A DNA stretch of 64,000 nt, taken from assembly GCF_000312425.1 (NCBI RefSeq), contig NZ_HE997181.1:1026002-1090001 (forward strand), in the 5' to 3' direction. The notes beneath the pieces are model-generated. The model was not told the DNA's origin. It saw only the letters and a list, made by a program, of their open reading frames with translations, and did not search any database. A program made the position numbers and the translations under genes. Below, in pieces: positions 10,738 to 17,816 of this stretch; the first letter of the stretch is position 1; every line of letters starts with the position of its first letter. Source of the stretch: Reyranella massiliensis 521. GTDB taxonomy: Bacteria > Pseudomonadota > Alphaproteobacteria > Reyranellales > Reyranellaceae.

Positions 10738-10785
10738 TTGACGGGGGCAGGGAAGGATAATACATTTGAACAGTTATTCAAATGT
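10738..10785 (+). promoter_or_regulatory. Promoter and SmtB/CzrA-type operator over the repressor start codon
   Basis: TTGACG at 10738-10743 is followed after 17 bases by TACATT at 10761-10766, a fair sigma-70 promoter. A perfect 9-bp inverted repeat, ACATTTGAA at 10762-10770 and TTCAAATGT at 10777-10785 with spacer CAGTTA, overlays the -10 element and reaches into the ATG at 10782. The core TGAACAGTTATTCA matches the 12-2-12 operators known for zinc-sensing SmtB/CzrA/ZiaR repressors. Repressor binding would block the polymerase directly. The leader would be only a few bases long, with no ribosome site in it. Confidence 0.75.
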
Positions 10786-11090
10786 CGAAAACAAAGAAAA
10801 CAATCCTGTCCGACGACCATGCCGTAGCGCTGGCCGATCTGTTCCGTCTGCTGGGGGATCCGACGCGGCTGCGGATCGTCGTATCCTGCTTGCGCACGCC
10901 ATTGGCAGTCTCTGATATCGCTGACCGGCTGGGCCTTTCGGTATCTCTGGTGAGCCATCATCTGCGGCTGCTGAAGGGCGCCCGGCTGGTGCGGGCGGAT
11001 CGGCAGGGCAAGCAGGTTTACTACGAGGCGGACGATGCTCATGTCCGCCGCATGATCGAGGATATGGTCAGTCACATCGCCGAGCACTGA
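10782..11090 (+). CDS. ArsR/SmtB-family metal-sensing repressor
   Basis: A 102-residue winged-helix repressor. The recognition helix region is VSDIADRLGLSVSLVSHHLRLLKGARLV (43-70 overall), preceded by LFRLLGDPTRLRI. The C-terminal helix has the alpha-5 zinc/cobalt motif D-x-H-x10-H-x2-E exactly: Asp85, His87, His98 and Glu101. The arsenic-type cysteine pair in alpha-3 is missing, as expected for a Zn/Co sensor. It should release DNA when loaded with metal, derepressing itself and the cation exporter that starts 14 bases downstream. Its operator overlaps its own start codon, so the mRNA is probably leaderless or nearly so. Which metal is sensed in the cell (Zn, Co or Ni) is inference. Confidence 0.93.
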   Translation: MSKTKKTILSDDHAVALADLFRLLGDPTRLRIVVSCLRTPLAVSDIADRLGLSVSLVSHHLRLLKGARLVRADRQGKQVYYEADDAHVRRMIEDMVSHIAEH

Positions 11091-11104
11091 GGAGGGAGCG
11101 GAAA

Positions 11105-11761
11105 ATGAGCGCCCATTGCTGCGATCACGGCCACGAGCATGCTTCCGCCGCCGCGGCGTCGCCGGTCTACCGGCGCGTCCTGAGGGTGGCCCTGGCCGTG
11201 AATCTCGCCATGTTCGTGGTCGAGATCGGCGCCGGTCTCGCCGCCGAATCGGTGTCGCTGCTGGCCGACTCGCTCGACTTTCTGGGCGACGCCGGCAACT
11301 ACGCCATCAGCCTCTTCGTGCTGGGCATGGCGCTGCACTGGCGCGCCCGCGCCTCGCTGGTGAAGGCCGCCAGCATGGCGGCGTTCGGCGCCTGGGTTGC
11401 CATCACCACGATCGGTCATGCGATGGCGGGCACGGTGCCCGAAGCGCCCGTGATGGGCGTGGTGGGCGCGCTGGCGCTGGCCGCCAACTTCGGCGTCGCG
11501 CTGCTCCTCTATCGCTGGCGCAACGGCGACAGCAACATGCGGTCTGTCTGGATCTGCACGCGCAACGACGCGATCGGCAATCTGGCGGTGCTGGCGGCCG
11601 CGTTGGGCGTGTTCGGCTCGGGCAGCGGCTGGCCGGACTATCTTGTCGCCGCGATCATGTCCGGCCTTGCCCTTGTCGGTGCCGTCCAGGTGACGCGCGC
11701 GGCCGTAGCCGAGCTGCGTCACGCCCGTGAAAGCGGGCCTCAGGCGGTCGGAAGCTTGTAG
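11105..11761 (+). CDS. Cation diffusion facilitator-like exporter, short form
   Basis: A 218-residue membrane protein with about six transmembrane segments, of the CDF fold that exports Zn2+, Co2+ or Cd2+ in exchange for protons. The N-terminus MSAHCCDHGHEH is rich in Cys and His. The transport site is seen as Asp58 and Asp62 in ADSLDFLGDAGN and, in the fifth helix, Cys151 and Asp155 in ICTRNDAIGN, so a Cys stands where most family members have His. It lacks the cytoplasmic C-terminal dimer domain that makes typical members about 300 residues long. Ribosome site GAGGGAG lies 7 bases before the ATG. Gene order with the zinc-type repressor supports metal efflux. Confidence 0.88.
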   Translation: MSAHCCDHGHEHASAAAASPVYRRVLRVALAVNLAMFVVEIGAGLAAESVSLLADSLDFLGDAGNYAISLFVLGMALHWRARASLVKAASMAAFGAWVAITTIGHAMAGTVPEAPVMGVVGALALAANFGVALLLYRWRNGDSNMRSVWICTRNDAIGNLAVLAAALGVFGSGSGWPDYLVAAIMSGLALVGAVQVTRAAVAELRHARESGPQAVGSL

Positions 11762-13371
11762 CTCTCGAACTGCTTGCGCAGCGCCGTCTTCAGGATCTTG
11801 CCGGTGGCACCATGTGGGATGGCGTCGATGAACTGCACGTCGTCGGGCATCCACCACTTGGCGATCTTGCCGTCGAGGTACTTCAGGATATCGCCCTTGG
11901 TGACATCGGCATCGGGGCGCCGCACGACGATCATCAGGGGCCGCTCGTCCCACTTGGGGTGAGCCACGCCGATCACGGCCGCTTCGGCCACGCCCGGGCA
12001 GCCCATGGCGGCATTCTCGAGGTCGATCGAGCTGATCCACTCGCCGCCCGACTTGATGACGTCTTTGGAACGGTCGGTGATGACGACTGAGCCGTCGGTC
12101 TCGATCTTGCAGACGTCGCCGGTGTGGAACCAATCGTCTTCGACGAACTGGTTCTTGCCGTCGCCTTTCATGTAGCCTTTCACGATCCACGGCCCGCGCA
12201 CGACCATGTTGCCGGAGACGCTGCCGTCCATGGGCAGGTCGTTGCCGGCGTCGTCGACGATCTTCATCTCGCATCCGAAGACGGGGCGCCCCTGCTTGGC
12301 GGTGATGGCAAAGCGCTCGGCGTCGGGCAGGTTGCGCTCGCCCTTGTTGAAGCGCGTGAGGGTGCCGAGCGGGCTCATCTCGGTCATGCCCCAGCCTTGC
12401 GCCACTTCGATTTCATGCTCCTTCCAGAAGCGCTCGATCATCGCGTAGGGCACGGCCGACCCGCCGATCAGCGAGCGTTTGACCGAAGACATTTTGAGCT
12501 TGTTCTGCGCGCAGTAGTCGAGCAGGGCCAGCCACACCGTTGGCACGCCGGCGCTCAGCGTCACCTGCTCCTTGTCGAGCAGCTCGTAGATGCTGGCGCC
12601 GTCCAGCTTGAAGCCGGGGAACACCAGCTTGGTGCCGCAGAATGGTCCCGCGTAGACGAGGCCCCAGGCATTGGCGTGGAACATCGGCACCACCGGCAGG
12701 ATGGTGGTGTCGGGATCGAGCGCCAGCACCGGGCCCGACGCCATCATCATCGAATGGATCATCGTCGAGCGGTGCGAATAGAGCACGCCCTTGGGATTGC
12801 CAGTCGTACCTGAAGTGTAGCAGAGCGACGAGGCGGTCTTCTCGTCGAACTCCGGCCACTTGAGCGTGCCGGGCTTGTCGGCGATCAGCTCCTCGTAGCA
12901 GAGCAGGTTGGGGATCTTGCTCGACGTCGGCATGTGGGCGCGGTCGGTCATGACCACGACATGCTTCACCGTCTTGAGCTGCTCGAACACGCCTTCCACG
13001 ACCGGCATGAGGTTCAGGTCGACGAAGATTACTTTGTCTTCGGCATGGTTGGCGATGTACGCGACATGCTCGGGCGCCAGGCGCGGGTTGATCGTGTGCA
13101 GCACCGCGCCGATGCCGGAAATGCCGAAATAGAGCTCGAAGTGGCGGTAGGTATTCCACGCGATGGTGCCGACCCGGTCGCCGAGCTTGATGCCTAGTCC
13201 CTGCAGCGCCTCGGCCACCTGCTTGGCGCGCTTCTGCGCATCCCTGTAGCCGTAGCGATGGATCGGTCCCTCGACCGTGCGCGTCACGATCTCGACATCG
13301 GGGTAGGCGGCGGCCGCAAAGTCGATGATCTGCGAAATCAGCAGCGGACGGTCTTGCATCAATCCCAGCAT
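11740..13371 (-). CDS. Acyl-CoA synthetase (AMP-forming), paralogue A
   Basis: A 543-residue ANL-superfamily ligase that activates a carboxylic acid with ATP and CoA via an acyl-adenylate. Motifs: [19 protein letters not shown] (phosphate loop), [49 protein letters not shown] (hinge) and the C-terminal catalytic lysine in GATGKILK. It resembles the medium/long-chain group. The ATG at 13371 is chosen over a GTG-like extension of 7 residues because [13 protein letters not shown] matches the start of paralogue B (16090-17721), which has the same length. It is last in an operon with the enolase-superfamily gene 13 bases upstream, so its substrate may be that enzyme's product. Its end overlaps the cation exporter by 22 bases. 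Confidence 0.93.
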   Translation of the reverse strand: MLGLMQDRPLLISQIIDFAAAAYPDVEIVTRTVEGPIHRYGYRDAQKRAKQVAEALQGLGIKLGDRVGTIAWNTYRHFELYFGISGIGAVLHTINPRLAPEHVAYIANHAEDKVIFVDLNLMPVVEGVFEQLKTVKHVVVMTDRAHMPTSSKIPNLLCYEELIADKPGTLKWPEFDEKTASSLCYTSGTTGNPKGVLYSHRSTMIHSMMMASGPVLALDPDTTILPVVPMFHANAWGLVYAGPFCGTKLVFPGFKLDGASIYELLDKEQVTLSAGVPTVWLALLDYCAQNKLKMSSVKRSLIGGSAVPYAMIERFWKEHEIEVAQGWGMTEMSPLGTLTRFNKGERNLPDAERFAITAKQGRPVFGCEMKIVDDAGNDLPMDGSVSGNMVVRGPWIVKGYMKGDGKNQFVEDDWFHTGDVCKIETDGSVVITDRSKDVIKSGGEWISSIDLENAAMGCPGVAEAAVIGVAHPKWDERPLMIVVRRPDADVTKGDILKYLDGKIAKWWMPDDVQFIDAIPHGATGKILKTALRKQFESYKLPTA

Positions 13372-13384
13372 GGCGTTTCCTCTG

Positions 13385-14533
13385 TTACGCACGCCGCTCG
13401 GTATGAAGGCTTCGAAGATTGATGAGCGGCTTTAGGTTTGGTTCTAGACCGAGTCCCTGGCCGCCGGGAAGCGACACAGTGCCCTCATGGGCCGCCATCA
13501 AGTCGCCCAGCAGACCTTCGCGCAGCGGGTTGGGGTTGGCATCCACTTCCAGGAGGCCGGGGCCGCGGACGGCGGCCAGCAAGTGCAAGGAATGCATAAG
13601 CCCGATGGCGCCGCCCAGGAAGTGGGGGCAATAGGTGCGGCCGGCCGCCCGGGCGGCGCGCGCCACGGGCAGGCAGCCGGAATGGCCGCCCCATTTGGCG
13701 GCGTCGGGCTGGATCACCCCGAACAGGCCGCTGTCGGCCATCTCCTGAAAAGGACCGGCACCGCGCAGATTTTCACCCGCGGCCAGCTGCGTCGGCGCGG
13801 CTGCTGCAACCTGCGTCCACTCGGCGAGGGGGCGATCGGCCATCAGCGGCTCCTCGATCCACTGCAAGCCGAACTCGGCGAATTTCGGCACCATGGCGCA
13901 GGCAGTGCGGAGATCCCAGCCCTGGTTGACATCGACCATCAGCCGTTCGCCGGTCTTCAGCTCACGTGCAACCGGCCGCAGCGTGTCGAGGTCTGTTTCG
14001 GTGCCGAAGCCGACCTTGATCTTGAAGGCGCGATAGCCCGCCGCCCGCATGCGGCCGACGGTGTCGTAGGCGGAGCGGCCGGGATTGAGGCCCGAGGCGT
14101 AGATCGGGAGGGGCGAATCGTCCGTGCCGCCCAGGGCCCGCCACAGCGGCAGGCCGCGCTTGCGGGCGCGCAGATCGTGGATCGCCAGATCAAGACCCGC
14201 CGCCGCGGCAGACAGGGCGCCGGCATCGCCGCTCTGCACGCGCAGCACATGCAGCGCGCGGTCGATCTCGGCCCACAGGGCGACGGGATCGTCGAGCGAT
14301 TTGCCCAGTGCCCGCGGCGCTACGATATCGGCGAAGAGCAGCGCGCGGTGCTCGGCGGCTGCATTGGGGAAGTTGCACCAGATTTCGCCCCAGCCACGTG
14401 CGCCGTCGGAATCCTCGACGCGCACGAAGACGGCGACGCGCTCCGTCATCGTCCCGAAGGACGTGCGGACCGGCTCCTTGATGGGGGTACGAAAGACGTG
14501 GGCTTCTACGCGGGCAAGCGTGGCGGTACTCAT
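13385..14533 (-). CDS. Mandelate racemase/muconate lactonizing enzyme family protein
   Basis: Enolase-superfamily enzyme of 382 residues that abstracts a proton alpha to a carboxylate. Metal ligands are Asp201 in MVDVNQGW, Glu227 in WIEEPL and Glu254 in AAGENL. The catalytic set includes Lys171 and Lys173 in FKIKVGFG and the Asp277/His304 pair (QPDAAKWGG and YCPHFLGG), which places it in the mandelate racemase subgroup rather than the lactonizing subgroup. A sugar-acid dehydratase or racemase activity is possible; substrate unknown. The ATG at 14533 opens MSTATLARVEAHVFRTP, the usual capping domain; the open frame upstream belongs to shadow sequence. It sits between the IPNS-like gene (29 bases) and the ligase (13 bases). 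Confidence 0.92.
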   Translation of the reverse strand: MSTATLARVEAHVFRTPIKEPVRTSFGTMTERVAVFVRVEDSDGARGWGEIWCNFPNAAAEHRALLFADIVAPRALGKSLDDPVALWAEIDRALHVLRVQSGDAGALSAAAAGLDLAIHDLRARKRGLPLWRALGGTDDSPLPIYASGLNPGRSAYDTVGRMRAAGYRAFKIKVGFGTETDLDTLRPVARELKTGERLMVDVNQGWDLRTACAMVPKFAEFGLQWIEEPLMADRPLAEWTQVAAAAPTQLAAGENLRGAGPFQEMADSGLFGVIQPDAAKWGGHSGCLPVARAARAAGRTYCPHFLGGAIGLMHSLHLLAAVRGPGLLEVDANPNPLREGLLGDLMAAHEGTVSLPGGQGLGLEPNLKPLINLRSLHTERRA

Positions 14534-14562
14534 TCGAGCTTGATGTCCTTCTCGTGGGACCT

Positions 14563-15546
14563 TTATTCGGCGGCCTGCTGGCTGGCGTTCAGCACGTCGT
14601 AGTTCCGCTTCAGGTACCAGGTCATGTAGTCGGAGTACCAGGTCGTCGGGTACTTCGGCGGCTTGTCCGGCCCCACGGTGGTCGGCACGGCAGCGACCGG
14701 CCAGTCGATGCCGCTGTCGCAGAAGAAGGGCAGGGCATAGCGCTCGCGGCCGCTCTTGTTGATGGCGCGATGCGGCGTCGCCAGGAACAGGTCGTTGGTG
14801 TAGCGCTGCAGCATCTGGCCGCCGTTCACGACATAGGCGTTGTCGATGGCCGGTGCTTCGATCCAGTTGCCGCTCTGGGTGCGGATCGACAGGCCCGGCA
14901 CCTCGTTGGGAGCCAGGAGAGTGAGAAAGCTGGTGTCGGTATGCGGCGCCAGTCCGAATTCGTCGTCCACCGGGCCATCCTGCGGCGGATAATGCGTCAT
15001 GCGCATGGAGAACATCGGTTCGGCGAAAGCCGTGTCGAACCAGTTGGCCGGCAGGCCGAGGGCCCGGGCGTAGAGCCGCACCATCTTCTGCACCAGCCGC
15101 TCCATCTCGTTGCAATAGTCGACGACGGTGTCGCGGAAGCCCGGCAGGTCGGGCCAGCGATTGAGGCCGCGGAAGCGTCGGCCCGACAGCACGTCGGGAT
15201 GATCGGGCGCCATCTCGCGCTTTACGAAGAAGGCCTCGTTGAGGTTGGGCTTGGTCCCGGTCTGCACGGTCGAGGTGCGCAGCGTGTTGCCGCGCATCGG
15301 CAGATAGCCGGTATTGTGCTGGTCGAGCTTCAGTTCGAGTTTCTTCTCGATGGGCTGGGCGTGAAAACGCTTCACCTCGGCGAACATGGCCGCGATCTTC
15401 TCGCGCGCGATGCCGTGGTTCACGATGAAGTAGAAGCCGATCTCGGTGAGCGCAAAGCGCAGCTCCGCCGCCGTGCGATCCATCGCCCTCGCCTCGCCGG
15501 CGAGATAGGGGCCGAGGTCGATGACAGGAATCGTCTCCGTCGCCAT
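14563..15546 (-). CDS. Isopenicillin N synthase-like Fe(II) oxygenase
   Basis: A 327-residue non-haem iron oxygenase of the 2OG-Fe(II)/IPNS family. The iron triad is His202 and Asp204 in APHTDTSFLT and His259 in TPHRAINK; Arg269 in RYALPFF is the co-substrate arginine, with Ala in place of the usual Ser of RxS. The N-terminal IPVIDLGPYLAG and FYFIVNHGI segments are the standard DIOX_N start. Bacterial members are mostly uncharacterised, though some hydroxylate or desaturate small acids. The start has an AGGAGG ribosome site. It heads an operon with the enolase-superfamily gene and acyl-CoA ligase A, so a role in one catabolic route is likely; the substrate is unknown. Confidence 0.92.
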   Translation of the reverse strand: MATETIPVIDLGPYLAGEARAMDRTAAELRFALTEIGFYFIVNHGIAREKIAAMFAEVKRFHAQPIEKKLELKLDQHNTGYLPMRGNTLRTSTVQTGTKPNLNEAFFVKREMAPDHPDVLSGRRFRGLNRWPDLPGFRDTVVDYCNEMERLVQKMVRLYARALGLPANWFDTAFAEPMFSMRMTHYPPQDGPVDDEFGLAPHTDTSFLTLLAPNEVPGLSIRTQSGNWIEAPAIDNAYVVNGGQMLQRYTNDLFLATPHRAINKSGRERYALPFFCDSGIDWPVAAVPTTVGPDKPPKYPTTWYSDYMTWYLKRNYDVLNASQQAAE

Positions 15547-15622
15547 GGCTTGTTCCTCCTGACGTGACGATAATGCCCGCGAAGTGCCGCGGTCCAGCGG
15601 CGCGAGCGGCGGAGGAGAAGCT

Positions 15623-16069
15623 TTGATTCTGGGGATCCTGGCCCTGACCGTGGCGGCGCTTTTTGCCGGCGCTGCCTTCTATATCAGTTTCGCAGAGCAT
15701 CCCGCGCGGTCGGGTCTCGACGATCGGGCACAGCTCCAGCAGTGGAAGCCGGCCTATGCGCGCGGCTACCAGATGCAGGATTCGCTCGCCGTCATCGGCT
15801 TTCTGTTGGGCGTCGGCGCCTGGTGGCAGACGCGGGACGAACTTTGGATCGCCGGCGCCGTCGTGCTGGTGGCGAACTGGCCCTACACGATGCTGATGAT
15901 CATGCCGGTGAACAATGCCCTCAACGCAACGTCGCTCGACGAGGCGGGAGAGGAGAGCCACACCCTGCTGCAGCGCTGGGGCCGCCTGCATGCGCGGCGT
16001 ACCATGCTGGGCATCGTCGCGACCCTTCTCTTTCTTTGGGCGGCCATGATGCCTCTCCGCCCCGCATAG
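15623..16069 (+). CDS. DUF1772-like four-helix membrane protein
   Basis: A 148-residue integral membrane protein with four predicted helices: residues about 1-20, 53-68, 73-90 and 123-145. The pattern FYISFAEHPAR after helix 1, LMIMPVNNAL and LHARRTMLGI fits the DUF1772 (anthrone-oxygenase-like) family. The start is best placed at the TTG at 15623, which has the ideal GGAGGAG site (15611-15617) 5 bases upstream; a GTG at 15584 lacks a ribosome site and would add 13 polar residues. It faces the IPNS-like operon divergently across about 76 bases and converges with ligase B. No biochemical role is known for the bacterial family. Confidence 0.8.
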   Translation: MILGILALTVAALFAGAAFYISFAEHPARSGLDDRAQLQQWKPAYARGYQMQDSLAVIGFLLGVGAWWQTRDELWIAGAVVLVANWPYTMLMIMPVNNALNATSLDEAGEESHTLLQRWGRLHARRTMLGIVATLLFLWAAMMPLRPA

Positions 16070-16079
16070 CGGGGCGGAG
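16055..16079. terminator. Hairpin between convergent genes, over a stop codon
   Basis: CTCCGCCCCGC and GCGGGGCGGAG form a perfect 11-bp stem with the 3-base loop ATA. The stop codon TAG of the DUF1772 gene (16067-16069) lies at the loop and first stem base. It serves both strands, since the next gene ends at 16090 on the minus strand. There is no T-run on either side, so it may slow rather than end transcription by itself. Confidence 0.55.
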
Positions 16080-16089
16080 CCGGGAAGCG

Positions 16090-17721
16090 CTAGGCCGTCG
16101 GCAGCTTGTAGTCCTTGAAGGTCTCGCGCAGCTTGGTCTTCAGGATCTTGCCGGTCGCCGTGTGAGGAATGGCATCGACGAACTGGATATCGTCGGGCAG
16201 CCACCACTTCGCGACCTTCGTGCCCAGGAACTCGATCAGTTCCTTCTTGTCGATCTCGGCGCCGGGCTTGCGGTGCACGATCAGGAGCGGCCGCTCGTCC
16301 CATTTCGGATGGAAGACACCGATCACCGCGGCCTCGGCGACGCCGGGATGCGCCATCGCCGCATTCTCCAGATCGATCGAGCTGATCCACTCGCCGCCGG
16401 ACTTGATCACGTCCTTGGAACGGTCGGTGATCTGCATGTAACCATCCTCGTCGAGGGTGGCGACGTCACCCGTGGCGAACCAGCCGCCCTGGTCGAGGAT
16501 CTCGCCGCCCTCGCCCTTGAAGTAGCCCGAGGTGATCCAGGGGCCGCGGACCAGCAGGTCTCCGAACGCCTTGCCGTCGCGCGGCAGTTCCTTGCCGGCA
16601 CCGTCGACGATCTTCATGTCGACGCCGAAGGGTGGACGGCCCTGCTTCAGTCGCACCGCAAGCATGTCCCCGGCCGACAGCTTGGCATGCTTGGCCTTGG
16701 GATGGTTGACCGTGCCGAGCGGGCTCATCTCGCTCATGCCCCAGGCATGCAGTACCTCGACGTCGAATTCCTTGTCGAACGCCTCGATCATGGCCGGCGG
16801 CGCGGCCGATCCGCCGATCACCGCATACTTCACCGTCGAGAGCTTCAGCTTGTTGGCCTGCATGTGCTGCAGCAGGGCGAGCCAGACCGTCGGTACGCCG
16901 GCGGTGAAGGTGACGCCTTCCTTCTCGAACAGCTCGTAGAGGCTTGCGCCGTCGAGCGCGACGCCGGGGAACACCAGCTTGGCACCGACCAGGGCACTGG
17001 AATAGGGCAGGCCCCAGGCGTTGACGTGGAACATCGGCACGACCGGCAGCACGACCGAGCGGGCCGACAGGTTGAGCGTGTCGGGCAAGGCGCTGCCGTA
17101 GGCATGCAGCAGGGTCGAGCGATGGTGATACAGCACGCCCTTGGGATTGCCGGTCGTTCCCGAGGTGTAACAAAGCGACGAGGCCGTATGCTCGTCGAAC
17201 TCCGGCCACTCGTAGGTGCCGGGCTTGTCGGCGATCAGCTCCTCGTAGACCAGCAGGTTGGGAATATTGCAGTCCTTCGGGAGGTGGGCGCGGTCGGTCA
17301 TGGCGACGACATGGCGCACGCCCTTCATCTGCGGCAGCAGCTTCTCGACAGCCGGCAGGAGATTGAGGTCGACGAAGAGGAGCTGATCCTCGGCATGGTT
17401 CACGATGTAGACGATCTGCTCGGGAAAGAGGCGCGGGTTGATCGTATGGCAGACGGCACCCATGCCCGAGATGCCGTAGTAAAGCTCGAAGTGCCGGTAG
17501 CCGTTCCAGGCGAGCGTGCCGATGCGATCGCCCGGCTTGATTCCCAGTTCGATGAGCGCCTCGGCGACCCTCTTCGCCCGCAGCCGGGCATCGCGATAGG
17601 TGTAACGATGGATCGGGCCTTCAACCGTCCGGGAGACGATTTCCGTATCGCCGTGATTGAGGGCTGCATGCTCGATGAGCTGCGAAATCAGCAACGGGCG
17701 ATCCTGCATCAGGCCGAACAT
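16090..17721 (-). CDS. Acyl-CoA synthetase (AMP-forming), paralogue B
   Basis: A second 543-residue acyl-CoA ligase, the same length as paralogue A and nearly identical in long blocks such as [38 protein letters not shown] and the C-terminal YKLPTA. Motifs are [54 protein letters not shown] and the catalytic lysine in TATGKILK. It converts a fatty or aryl-alkanoic acid to its CoA ester. It is a single gene between the DUF1772 gene (convergent) and the MscS gene (divergent, 95 bases). The pair probably arose by duplication; differences cluster in the acyl-pocket region, so the two may take different acids. Confidence 0.93.
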   Translation of the reverse strand: MFGLMQDRPLLISQLIEHAALNHGDTEIVSRTVEGPIHRYTYRDARLRAKRVAEALIELGIKPGDRIGTLAWNGYRHFELYYGISGMGAVCHTINPRLFPEQIVYIVNHAEDQLLFVDLNLLPAVEKLLPQMKGVRHVVAMTDRAHLPKDCNIPNLLVYEELIADKPGTYEWPEFDEHTASSLCYTSGTTGNPKGVLYHHRSTLLHAYGSALPDTLNLSARSVVLPVVPMFHVNAWGLPYSSALVGAKLVFPGVALDGASLYELFEKEGVTFTAGVPTVWLALLQHMQANKLKLSTVKYAVIGGSAAPPAMIEAFDKEFDVEVLHAWGMSEMSPLGTVNHPKAKHAKLSAGDMLAVRLKQGRPPFGVDMKIVDGAGKELPRDGKAFGDLLVRGPWITSGYFKGEGGEILDQGGWFATGDVATLDEDGYMQITDRSKDVIKSGGEWISSIDLENAAMAHPGVAEAAVIGVFHPKWDERPLLIVHRKPGAEIDKKELIEFLGTKVAKWWLPDDIQFVDAIPHTATGKILKTKLRETFKDYKLPTA

Positions 17722-17816
17722 CTGGGCGTTTCTCCTGGTCTCTGAAGGCGTGTCGTCTGGCGGCTAGGCGGCATTTGGCCTAGGCTCCTGCCTCATCCTT
17801 TGCGGGAGAAACGACG

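Noticed and set aside
13385-16390. 1001-codon minus-strand frame spanning several genes
   Set aside because: Only its last 382 codons (the enolase-superfamily gene from 14533) are real; the rest runs through other genes in the wrong frame.
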